Part shown: one piece after another, positions 37,368-45,604 of the stretch
Layout: each line of letters begins with the position of its first letter
How positions within the stretch are numbered: the stretch's first letter is position 1
Origin: Pseudomonadota bacterium
Lineage (GTDB): Bacteria; Pseudomonadota; Gammaproteobacteria; Burkholderiales; Thiobacillaceae
DNA length: 64,000 nucleotides
Reading direction: 5' to 3'
NCBI GenBank assembly: GCA_021811235.1
Contig: JAJZPG010000004.1
Location: 83,943 to 147,942 of the forward strand
Notes under the pieces: generated by a model
Databases searched by the model: none
What the model saw: the letters and a program-made list of their open reading frames with translations, nothing else
Told to the model about the DNA's origin: nothing
Program-made: the position numbers and the translations under genes

Positions 37368-40300
37368 TCAACGCGCCCGCCAGGCAGACGGATGCTCGGC
37401 GCGCGCGAACGCCTCGAACTCCGCCGCCGGCAGGGGCCTGCTGAAGTAGTAGCCCTGCACCTCGTTGCAACCCTGTTCGCGCAGGATCGCCAGCTGCGTC
37501 TCGGTCTCGACCCCTTCGGCGATGGTCTGCAGCCCCAGGCTGTCGGCAAGGCTGATGATGGCGTTGACGATGGCGCGGTCTTCCGGATCCTCCCCGATGT
37601 TCTGCACGAAGGACTGGTCGATCTTCAGCCGATGGACCTGGAAGCGCTTGAGGTAGCTCAGCGAGGAATAGCCGGTGCCGAAATCGTCGATCGACATGTG
37701 CACGCCGCGCGCATGCAGCCGGTCCATCATAGCGATCGCCGCCGGCGCGTTGTCCATGGCAACGCTTTCGGTCAGTTCCAGCTCCAGGTATTGCGGCTGC
37801 AGTTTCGCCTCATCGAGGATCTGCGCCACCAGATCGGGCAGCTGCGGGTGGCGGAACTGCACGGCAGAGAGGTTCACGGCCATCGTCATCGGCGCGAGAC
37901 CGCCGTCCATCCACTGCTTCATCTGCCGCACGGCGCAGCGCAGCGCCCATTCTCCGATCTGCAGGATCTGCCCGCTCTCCTCGGCGATGGGGATGAAGTC
38001 GGCCGGCCCGATCATGCCAAGCTCGGGATGCCGCCAGCGCAGCAGTGCCTCGATGCCGATGAGCCGCCCGTCGCGCAGGGCGAGTTGCGGCTGGAAGTGC
38101 AGCTCCAGCTGGTTGCGCTCCAGCGCGCGATGCAGCGCGTTTTCGATTTGCAGGTTGTGCGCCGAACGCGCCTGCATTTCGGCCGTGAAGAAGCGATAGG
38201 TGTTGCGCCCGTCGTGCTTGGCACGGTACATGGCGGCGTCGGCGCATTTGGAAAGCGCCTCGAAATCCTCGCCGTCGCCGGGGTGCAGGGCGATCCCGAT
38301 CGACAGCGTCACCGTCAGCTCGAAACCCTCGATCAGGTAGGGCTGCGCCACCGCCGCCAGCAGTTTCTCGGCCACGTGGGCCGAACCGTTGGCATCGGTG
38401 TCGGGCAGGATCAGGACGAACTCGTCCCCGCCCTGGCGCGATACCGTATCCACTTCGCGCACCACGGCCTTGAGGCGGCCCGCGACCGCGATCAGCAGTT
38501 CGTCGCCAATGCGATGCCCGAGCGTGTCGTTGACGTTCTTGAAATGGTCGAGATCGACGAACATGAGCGCCAGCTGCGTGCGGTTGCGCTGGGCGGCGCT
38601 GAGGGCATGGCCGATGCGGTCGCTCAGCAATGCACGGTTGGGCAGGCCGGTGAGCGGGTCGAAATGCGCCAGCCGCTGGATGTGCGCCTGCGCTTCCTTG
38701 TGCTGGGTGATGTCGCTGAAAACGCCGATGTAATGGGTCACCTCGCCCCTCGCACCGAGCACCCGGATGATCGACAGCTGTTCCGGATACAGGCTGCCGT
38801 CCTTGCGGCGGTTCCACAGCTCGCCCTGCCAGCGCCCCTCGGTGGAAATGGCGTCCCACATCGCGCGATAGAAGGCCTGATCGTGGCGTCCCGAAGCCAG
38901 CATGCCCGGATGCCGGCCCAGCGCCTCGGCCTCGCTGTAGCCGGTGATGGCGGTGAACGCCTGGTTGACCATGATGATGTCCAGGTGGGCGTCGGTGATG
39001 AGGATGCCTTCGCTGCTCTGCTCGAACACCTTGGCGGCAAGGCCGACCTGGGCCTCCGCGCGCTTGCGCCGGGTGATGTCGATGAAGGTCGCGATCGCAC
39101 CGACCACTTCGCCGTTGGTCACGATGGGGTTGGACCAGTACTCGACCGGAATCGCAACACCGTCCTTGCGCCAGAACACCTCGTCGGACACGTTGATCGC
39201 CTGGTTCGACAGGTAGGCGCGGTGCATCCTGCATTCGCTTTCCGGATAGGACGCCCCGTCGGAATAGGAATGGTGGATGAGCGCATGGATGCGCCGTCCC
39301 AGCACCTCGCCCTCGTCCTGGTAGCCCAGGATTCTCAGGAAGGCGCGGTTGACGAAGGTGCAGTTGCCGTCGAAATCCACCCCGTAGGCCGCCTCGGCCA
39401 TCGAATCGAGCAGCAGGCGCAGGCTTTCGCGGGAATCGCGCAAGGCCTGCTCCGTCCGCTTGCGCTCGGTGATGTCCTCCCCGGAGGCCAGCACCCCGCT
39501 CACCTTGCCGGCGCCGTCCGACAGGATCGCGTTGTGCCAGGCCACGATCCGCTCCTCGCCGCCGTGGGTCAGGATGGTGTTTTCCAGGTATTCGAGCGGG
39601 GCGACCTCGCCCCGCATCAGCCGATGAAAGACCGCCTTCACCTCGTCGCGCACACGCCCGGGCAGGAAATGCTCGAACCAGTCCTTGCCGAGGATGTCCG
39701 CCTCGGCCATGCCGAGCATCTCGCAGCCCCGGCGGTTGACGAGCTGCACCCGGCCTTCGGCATCCAGCACGAGCAGCATCACGCCGGCGATATTCAGGTA
39801 CTCCTGTGCCCGTTTCTGCGATGCCTGCAAAGCCTGCTCGGCCTGCACGCGCTTGGTGATGTCGCGCGCGATCCCCAGCACGCCGATGGGACGGCCCGCC
39901 GAGTCGAGTATCGGCGTCTTGATCGTTTCGAACAGCCGCCGGACGCCGTCGTCGGCGAACGTCAGCCATTCCTCGTTGATGCTGGGCCTGCCGGCCGCCA
40001 TGGCCTTGCGGTCGTGCTCGCGGAAGAAGTCGGCCTGCTCGCGGTCGACGAAGTCGTAATCGGTCTTGTTGACGATGTCCGCCTCGCGGGCCCCGAAAAA
40101 GCGTTCGAACGTCGGATTGCAGCTCAGGTAGACGCCGTCCGCGTCCTTCAGCCAGACCAGGTCGGGGATGGCGTCGAGCGTGTCCCGCAGCCTGCGCTGG
40201 GCGGCCAGGATTTCGGCGGTGCGGCGGGCGACGCGCACCTCGAGCAACTGCTTGTGCGCCTTCAGGTCCACGAACAGTTTCGCCAGGTAGCCCAGCACCA

Positions 40301-41117
40301 GGCTGAACAGCAGGCCCAGCACCGCCTTCAGCGCGAACCCGAGCGGCGCGCCCCACCCCCCGATCGGTGCAAGGCTCAGGGTCCAGCTTGCGTTGGGTAC
40401 GCGCAGGGCCTGCTCCACCGGGTCGATCAAGCCGGCCGTCGACGCGGATCGCACGATGACCTGCCTCTTTCCGCTATCCGGATGAAGGCGCCAGAGCTCG
40501 TAGGCGTATCCCTGTTCGGCCAGATGGGCCAGATGGGCGGTGTCCAGCCCGCCCGGCAGGCGCATCACGACGAGGGCGAACCCCCAGAACACCTTCCTGC
40601 CGCCTTCGCCTTCGAGAAACACCGGCAGGCGCCCGACCACTCCCGTCCCCCCGATCGCCAGTTCGAGCGGCCCCGCCAGGGTGAGCCTGCCACTGTCGCG
40701 GGCGAGCAGCGATTCCTTGCGCTGGGCCGGGGAATTCAGCAAATCCAGGCCGATCGCCCCTTCGTTCCCCGACAACGGCGCCATGTTGCGGATCACGCCA
40801 TCGGGTGCCAGCGCCAGGGCGGTGGCACCCGGATAAAGCTGCAGCATCGCGTTGGCAGCCGTCTCGAAATCGGGAACGCGGCCGTTGCCCTGGCGCACCA
40901 GGGCGGCCAGAGCATGGCCCGCAGACAGGGTGTGTGCGATGGTGTGCTCGATCGCGTGGGCATGGTCGCCTGCCAAACGGGCCACGCGCGATCGCTTGTC
41001 CTGCAGCGCATGCTGCTCCAGTTCCCAGACGATCCCGCCGGACAGGACGGCGGCGAGCAGAAAGACGACGACGCCCACCAGCAGGGAACGGGTCGGCTGC
41101 GCGTTCGAAGCGGTCAT
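37368..41117 (-). CDS. Membrane sensor with CHASE, four PAS, GGDEF and EAL domains
   Basis: The 1249-residue protein has transmembrane helices at about 11-32 and 258-285 around a CHASE-like periplasmic sensor (45-250). Four PAS domains follow (about 311-425, 431-555, 563-685, 695-808), then GGDEF (812-975; intact motif in RQGGDEFVLIL) and EAL (990-1245; GIEALLRW and DDFGTG intact). The protein may make and break c-di-GMP in response to extracellular and cytoplasmic cues, possibly redox or oxygen through the PAS domains. The ATG at 41117 is favoured because it starts just before the first helix; the open frame upstream is shadow. The end is convergent with prkB. Confidence 0.9.
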   Translation of the reverse strand: MTASNAQPTRSLLVGVVVFLLAAVLSGGIVWELEQHALQDKRSRVARLAGDHAHAIEHTIAHTLSAGHALAALVRQGNGRVPDFETAANAMLQLYPGATALALAPDGVIRNMAPLSGNEGAIGLDLLNSPAQRKESLLARDSGRLTLAGPLELAIGGTGVVGRLPVFLEGEGGRKVFWGFALVVMRLPGGLDTAHLAHLAEQGYAYELWRLHPDSGKRQVIVRSASTAGLIDPVEQALRVPNASWTLSLAPIGGWGAPLGFALKAVLGLLFSLVLGYLAKLFVDLKAHKQLLEVRVARRTAEILAAQRRLRDTLDAIPDLVWLKDADGVYLSCNPTFERFFGAREADIVNKTDYDFVDREQADFFREHDRKAMAAGRPSINEEWLTFADDGVRRLFETIKTPILDSAGRPIGVLGIARDITKRVQAEQALQASQKRAQEYLNIAGVMLLVLDAEGRVQLVNRRGCEMLGMAEADILGKDWFEHFLPGRVRDEVKAVFHRLMRGEVAPLEYLENTILTHGGEERIVAWHNAILSDGAGKVSGVLASGEDITERKRTEQALRDSRESLRLLLDSMAEAAYGVDFDGNCTFVNRAFLRILGYQDEGEVLGRRIHALIHHSYSDGASYPESECRMHRAYLSNQAINVSDEVFWRKDGVAIPVEYWSNPIVTNGEVVGAIATFIDITRRKRAEAQVGLAAKVFEQSSEGILITDAHLDIIMVNQAFTAITGYSEAEALGRHPGMLASGRHDQAFYRAMWDAISTEGRWQGELWNRRKDGSLYPEQLSIIRVLGARGEVTHYIGVFSDITQHKEAQAHIQRLAHFDPLTGLPNRALLSDRIGHALSAAQRNRTQLALMFVDLDHFKNVNDTLGHRIGDELLIAVAGRLKAVVREVDTVSRQGGDEFVLILPDTDANGSAHVAEKLLAAVAQPYLIEGFELTVTLSIGIALHPGDGEDFEALSKCADAAMYRAKHDGRNTYRFFTAEMQARSAHNLQIENALHRALERNQLELHFQPQLALRDGRLIGIEALLRWRHPELGMIGPADFIPIAEESGQILQIGEWALRCAVRQMKQWMDGGLAPMTMAVNLSAVQFRHPQLPDLVAQILDEAKLQPQYLELELTESVAMDNAPAAIAMMDRLHARGVHMSIDDFGTGYSSLSYLKRFQVHRLKIDQSFVQNIGEDPEDRAIVNAIISLADSLGLQTIAEGVETETQLAILREQGCNEVQGYYFSRPLPAAEFEAFARAEHPSAWRAR

Positions 41118-41226
41118 TGCGATCGACCTGTCGTTACAGGGGGCGCCGGATGGCCCTCTGCCTGCCGCACCCAGCGGCAGCATAGGCCGGTCTTGCCGGC
41201 ACACGTGGAGCCTGCGTGCCCCATAT

Positions 41227-41478
41227 TCAGACGACCGCGAAACCGACCAGCGCGATCTCGTCGCCATCCTGGATGGCGGAGGATTTCTCGGCGAACTGCT
41301 TGTTGATCGTGATATTGAGCTTGGGATTGCCGAGCAGCATCTTCTTCCACATCTCGCCACGTTTGGACAGCACGAAAAGCAGGCGCTCGACGTCGTTCAC
41401 GTCGGGCGGCAAGGTGATTTCGTCGGACGCCATGCCGAGCGTCTCCACCAGATCGCCGAAAAACAGGATTTTCACCAT
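41227..41478 (-). CDS. MoaD/ThiS-family protein lacking the C-terminal Gly-Gly
   Basis: The 83-residue protein has the beta-grasp pattern of MoaD: MVKILFFGDLVETLG at the start, NPKLNITINKQFAEKSSAIQDGDEIAL near the end. MoaD and ThiS normally end in Gly-Gly, which is adenylated and turned into a thiocarboxylate. Here the last residues are LVGFAVV and then a TGA stop. So it cannot work in the standard sulfur-carrier way unless the end is processed. The ATG at 41478 follows a strong AAGGGGGG site. No moaE or other molybdopterin gene is adjacent. It diverges from uvrD. Confidence 0.75.
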   Translation of the reverse strand: MVKILFFGDLVETLGMASDEITLPPDVNDVERLLFVLSKRGEMWKKMLLGNPKLNITINKQFAEKSSAIQDGDEIALVGFAVV

Positions 41479-41489
41479 CGTCCCCCCCT

Positions 41490-41495
41490 TATAAT
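41490..41495 (+). promoter_or_regulatory. Probable -10 box for uvrD
   Basis: TATAAT lies 30 bases upstream of the uvrD start in the 47-base divergent interval. No good -35 is visible at the standard spacing. Confidence 0.4.
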
Positions 41496-41525
41496 TCGTC
41501 ATTGATTGCCCGATTTTACCCCCGT

Positions 41526-43694
41526 ATGTCCGCCCACCTGCTGGAAAACCTCAACCCCGAACAGCGCGCTGCCGTCACGCTGCCGCACGAATCGGCGCTC
41601 ATCCTGGCAGGGGCCGGCTCGGGCAAGACGCGCGTGCTGACCACGCGCATCGCGTGGCTGATCCAGACGGGTCAGGTGTCGCCGCACGGCATCCTCGCGG
41701 TGACCTTCACCAACAAGGCCGCGAAGGAGATGCTGGTTCGCATTTCGGCCATGCTGCCGATCAACACGCGCGGCATGTGGGTCGGCACCTTTCACGGCCT
41801 ATCCAACCGTCTGCTGCGCACGCACTGGCGCGAGGCGGGCCTGCCGCAGTCGTTCCAGATCCTCGATTCCGCCGACCAGCTCTCCGCGATCAAGCGGCTG
41901 ATGAAGTCGATGAACGTCGACACCGAGAAATACGAGCCGAAGAAGGTGCAGTGGTTCATCAACGGCAACAAGGAGGCCGGCCGGCGCGCGCGCGACGCCG
42001 ATGCCTACGACGAATACTCGATGCGGCTGGCCGAGCTGTACGAGGCCTACGACGCGCAATGCCAGCGCGAGGGGGTGGCGGATTTTCCCGAGCTGCTGCT
42101 GCGCTCCTACGAACTCTTGTACCGCAACGAGCCGCTGCGCCAGCACTACCAGGACCGCTTCCGCCACATCCTGATCGACGAATTCCAGGACACCAACACC
42201 CTGCAATACCGCTGGCTGAAGCTCTTCGCCGGCCCGCACACGGCGCTCTTCGCGGTCGGCGACGACGACCAGTCGATCTACGCCTTCCGCGGCGCCAACA
42301 CCGCCAACATGGCCGAGTTCGAGCGCGAATTCGCGCACGGCAACGTGATCAAGCTGGAGCAGAACTACCGCAGCCACGGCAACATCCTCACCGCCGCCAA
42401 CACGCTGATCGCGCAGAACGCGCACCGCCTCGGCAAGAACCTGTGGACGGCGGAGGGCGAAGGCGAGCCGATCCGCATCTTTGAAGCCTATTCCGACCAG
42501 GACGAGGCGAGCTTCGTGGTCGACGAGGTGAAAAACCTCCATCGCGAAGGCGTGGCGTTTTCCGACATGGCGCTGCTGTATCGCTCCAACGCGCAGTCGC
42601 GCGTGCTCGAACACGCGCTGTTTTCGGCCGGCGTCGCCTACCGCGTCTACGGCGGCCTGCGCTTCTTCGAACGCCAGGAGATCAAGCACGCACTCGCCTA
42701 CCTGCGCCTGATGACCCACCCCGAGGACGACGGCGCCTTCCTGCGCGTGGTCAACTTTCCCGCGCGCGGCATCGGCGCGCGCACGCTGGAACAGCTGTCA
42801 GACACCGCCGCCCGTTCGGGCGCCAGCCTGTGGCAGGCCGCCTGTACATCCGGCGGCAAGGTGGCGGGCTTCGCCAGGCTGATCGAGGACATCAAGCAGG
42901 CCACCGCCAACCTGACGCTCGCCGAGGTCATCGATCACGTCATCGAAGCCTCCGGGCTGGCGGACTATTACCGCGCCGACAAGGACGGCGCCGACCGCCT
43001 CGAGAACCTCAACGAACTGGTCAACGCGGCGGCGCTGTTCTCCGAGGAATCGGGGGCGGAGGTCCTGGATTCCGGCGTAACGCCTGAAGCTTCGGCCATC
43101 GAAACCGCCCAGCCCGAGCTGGACCGCTTTCTCGCCCACGCCGCGCTCGAAGCCGGCGAACACCAGGCCGGCGCCGGCCACGACGCGCTGCAGCTGATGA
43201 CGGTGCACGCCGCCAAGGGCCTGGAATTCCACGCCGTGTTCATCACCGGGCTGGAAGAGAGCCTGTTCCCGCACGAGCAGAGCGCCCACGAGGAAAACGG
43301 CCTGGAGGAGGAGCGGCGGCTGATGTACGTGGCGATCACCCGCGCGCGGCGGCGGCTCTATCTGTCGCACGCGCAGTCGCGCATGCTGCACGGCCAGGTG
43401 CGCTACGGCATCCCGTCGCGTTTTCTTGCCGAGCTGCCGGAGCAGGTGCTGCTGCACCTCAACCGCCGCAGTGACCCCATCTACCGTTCGGTCAGCGAGC
43501 CGGCGCCGCGCGCGACGCCGGCCGGCAACGACACCGGCTACCGGGTCGGGCAGAGCGTCGCCCACGCCAAGTTCGGCACCGGCATCATCATCGACTTCGA
43601 GGGGCGCGGTCCCGACGCGCGGGTGCAGGTGAAATTCCGCGACGCCGGCACCAAGTGGCTGGCGCTGGCCTACGCCAAGCTGTCGGCAGCCTGA
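41526..43694 (+). CDS. uvrD: DNA helicase II (UvrD/PcrA-type SF1 helicase)
   Basis: UvrD unwinds DNA in nucleotide-excision and mismatch repair. The 722-residue product has Walker A AGAGSGKT (28-36), the motif II region LIDEFQDTN, motif III GDDDQSIYAFRGAN, motif IV LEQNYRS, motif V LMTVHAAKGLEF and motif VI VAITRARRRLYL. The C-terminal tudor-like part (VGQSVAHAKFGTG...) matches UvrD rather than Rep. The ATG at 41526 starts the conserved MSAHLLENLNPEQ; the frame is open eight codons earlier. Confidence 0.95.
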   Translation: MSAHLLENLNPEQRAAVTLPHESALILAGAGSGKTRVLTTRIAWLIQTGQVSPHGILAVTFTNKAAKEMLVRISAMLPINTRGMWVGTFHGLSNRLLRTHWREAGLPQSFQILDSADQLSAIKRLMKSMNVDTEKYEPKKVQWFINGNKEAGRRARDADAYDEYSMRLAELYEAYDAQCQREGVADFPELLLRSYELLYRNEPLRQHYQDRFRHILIDEFQDTNTLQYRWLKLFAGPHTALFAVGDDDQSIYAFRGANTANMAEFEREFAHGNVIKLEQNYRSHGNILTAANTLIAQNAHRLGKNLWTAEGEGEPIRIFEAYSDQDEASFVVDEVKNLHREGVAFSDMALLYRSNAQSRVLEHALFSAGVAYRVYGGLRFFERQEIKHALAYLRLMTHPEDDGAFLRVVNFPARGIGARTLEQLSDTAARSGASLWQAACTSGGKVAGFARLIEDIKQATANLTLAEVIDHVIEASGLADYYRADKDGADRLENLNELVNAAALFSEESGAEVLDSGVTPEASAIETAQPELDRFLAHAALEAGEHQAGAGHDALQLMTVHAAKGLEFHAVFITGLEESLFPHEQSAHEENGLEEERRLMYVAITRARRRLYLSHAQSRMLHGQVRYGIPSRFLAELPEQVLLHLNRRSDPIYRSVSEPAPRATPAGNDTGYRVGQSVAHAKFGTGIIIDFEGRGPDARVQVKFRDAGTKWLALAYAKLSAA

Positions 43695-43698
43695 AGGT

Positions 43699-44475
43699 TT
43701 AGAGGGATACCACCTTGTCGCCGGCGGGCGCGGCGTCGTCCGCCCACACCGCGAAGATCGCCTGGTACGAGGCGTACAGCGACCCGAACAACACCGGCAT
43801 CGCCACCAGCAGGCCGAGCATCAGCGGCACCAGCGCGGCGACGAACAGCACCATGCCCAGCGCCAGCCCGTTGACCAGCATCGCCGCCCAGTTCCTGGCG
43901 ACGGCCCGGAGGCTCACGCCGAGCGCGGTGGCCGGGCGGGCACCCCCAAACAGAACCAGCGCGGGCGCGAACCAGGTCGCCATGATCAGCGGGGTAAACA
44001 GCACCAGTCCCGCGAGCAGGGCGGGCATGGCCTGATTGAGGATCGCCTGCATGTCCGCCGGGTCCTTCTGCGTCTGCGCCGCCGCCATCACGGCCTGCGG
44101 GTCGAAGCCCATGGCGAGCATGACCTGTCCGATCAGCAGGGTGCCCAGCAGCTGCACCGCCCCGACTGCCATCAGCGGAATCGCCGGCCCCTGCAGGCCC
44201 GCCAGGAAATGCGGCAGTTCGAGTTCGCGACCCTCGTCGAGCGCGCGGTACGCCGCCATGAAACCCGCCACCATCAGGGGCGACGCGAGCTCCGACAGCG
44301 AGCCGCCGATCACCGGAATGAGGCCGAGTGCCATCACCACGCCGAACAGCAGACCGAACGCGGCAGACAACAGCAGCGGATTCCTGCGATACAGACGGAA
44401 GCCTTCGAGCACCCATTGCCAGCCCTGGCGGGCGGCGACCTTGCGGGGAATGTCCTGATTGCTTTGCGTATTCAT
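43699..44475 (-). CDS. BPSS1780-family integral membrane protein
   Basis: The 258-residue protein has five to six hydrophobic segments and the pattern of the BPSS1780 family of betaproteobacterial membrane proteins: GWQWVLEGFRLYRRNPL at the start, then VIGGSLSELASPLM and FGGARPATALGVSL in loops. Its function is unknown. The ATG at 44475 has no strong competitor. The stop is four bases from the convergent uvrD stop. Confidence 0.75.
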   Translation of the reverse strand: MNTQSNQDIPRKVAARQGWQWVLEGFRLYRRNPLLLSAAFGLLFGVVMALGLIPVIGGSLSELASPLMVAGFMAAYRALDEGRELELPHFLAGLQGPAIPLMAVGAVQLLGTLLIGQVMLAMGFDPQAVMAAAQTQKDPADMQAILNQAMPALLAGLVLFTPLIMATWFAPALVLFGGARPATALGVSLRAVARNWAAMLVNGLALGMVLFVAALVPLMLGLLVAMPVLFGSLYASYQAIFAVWADDAAPAGDKVVSL

Positions 44476-44503
44476 GCGCCGGATTCTAACCGACGCCGCA
44501 GGC

Positions 44504-44827
44504 TTAGAACTCCTTGATCACCCACATCGGCGGCCGCATGCCCGAGTCGAGGCTGTCCTGCCGCGCAAACTGGCCGTCGCCCTTCTGGTCGATCAGGTAG
44601 TAGGGCTTGCCGACCTTGGGAACGACCTTCAGCATGTAGAGCTTGCCGTTGGCACGGTATTCGACGACGCGACCCTGGCTGGTCTGCTTGATCGTCACCG
44701 GCGGCGCATCGCCGGGTCCCGGCGCGCCATCGGGAACGGGCTTGAGCTCGGGCGGGCGGTCGGACGGCGCCGCGGCGACGGCAAGGCCGCTCAGCATCAG
44801 GGTCAACAACAGAATGGGGGTGCGCAT
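44504..44827 (-). CDS. DUF2782 family exported protein
   Basis: The 107-residue protein has a signal peptide (about 1-19) and a DUF2782-like mature part: PELKPVPDGAPGP, VVEYRANGKLYMLKVVPKVGKPYYLID and a C-terminal RPPMWVIKEF. In betaproteobacteria this small gene often lies near polA, as here. The function is unknown. The ATG at 44827 begins the signal peptide. It is 35 bases downstream of the LOG-family gene. Confidence 0.8.
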   Translation of the reverse strand: MRTPILLLTLMLSGLAVAAAPSDRPPELKPVPDGAPGPGDAPPVTIKQTSQGRVVEYRANGKLYMLKVVPKVGKPYYLIDQKGDGQFARQDSLDSGMRPPMWVIKEF

Positions 44828-44862
44828 GGCGGGCTCCGAAAGGTAAAGGGTTCTGGCAGGGT

Positions 44863-45591
44863 TTACAGGTTGAGCTGGATCTCGCGCTCGGCGATCGACG
44901 GCATGAAGCCGCGCTTTTCGTAATGGCTGAAGATGGCGTCGACCACCTCTTCCGGTTTGTCGAGGATGCGCATCAGCTCGATGTCTTCCGGCGCGATCAT
45001 GCCCTCGGCGACCAGCCTGTCCTTGACCCAGTCGGCGAGCCCGGCCCAGAAACCCGATCCGACCAGGATGATGGGAATGCCCGCGATTTTTCCGGTCTGC
45101 ACCAGGGTCAGCGCCTCGAACAGCTCGTCGAGCGTGCCGAAACCGCCGGGCATGACGACATAGGCCGCGGCGAACTTGACGAACATGACCTTGCGCGCGA
45201 AGAAATGCCGGAAGGTCTGGCTGATGTCCTGGTAGGGGTTGGCGCTCTGCTCGTGCGGCAGCTGGATGTTGAGGCCGACGCTCGGCGACTTGCCGAAATA
45301 CGCGCCCTTGTTGGCCGCTTCCATGATGCCGGGACCGCCCCCGGACACCACCGAGAAGCCCGCGTCGGACAGCTGGCGCGCGATGGTTTCGGTGAGCATG
45401 TAGTAGGCGTGATCGGGCGGCGTGCGCGCGCTGCCGAAGATCGATACCGCCGGGCGGATCGAGGCCAGGCGTTCGGTCGCCTCGACGAACTCTGCCATAA
45501 TCCCCAGCATCCGCCACGACTCGCGAGCCGAATAATTGATCTCGGCGGTGCGTCCCGGGTCGGCGGCGGCAGGCAATTTATCAAAGTGCAT
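44863..45591 (-). CDS. LOG-family nucleotide 5'-monophosphate phosphoribohydrolase
   Basis: The 242-residue protein carries the LOG signature MPGGFGTLDE, and GGGPGIMEAANKGA for the nucleotide loop. LOG proteins cleave the base from nucleoside 5'-monophosphates; in plants they activate cytokinins, in bacteria they act on AMP/GMP or as nucleosidases. The ATG at 45591 is only 13 bases from the divergent polA start, so each promoter must lie partly within the other gene. Confidence 0.88.
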   Translation of the reverse strand: MHFDKLPAAADPGRTAEINYSARESWRMLGIMAEFVEATERLASIRPAVSIFGSARTPPDHAYYMLTETIARQLSDAGFSVVSGGGPGIMEAANKGAYFGKSPSVGLNIQLPHEQSANPYQDISQTFRHFFARKVMFVKFAAAYVVMPGGFGTLDELFEALTLVQTGKIAGIPIILVGSGFWAGLADWVKDRLVAEGMIAPEDIELMRILDKPEEVVDAIFSHYEKRGFMPSIAEREIQLNL

Positions 45592-45604
45592 TTTCGAGCG
45601 CCTC

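Noticed and set aside
37392..41306. A plus-strand open frame of 1304 codons opposite the CHASE-PAS-GGDEF-EAL gene
   Set aside because: It mirrors the codon structure of the minus-strand gene, whose domains are complete and unmistakable; long antisense frames are common in GC-rich DNA.
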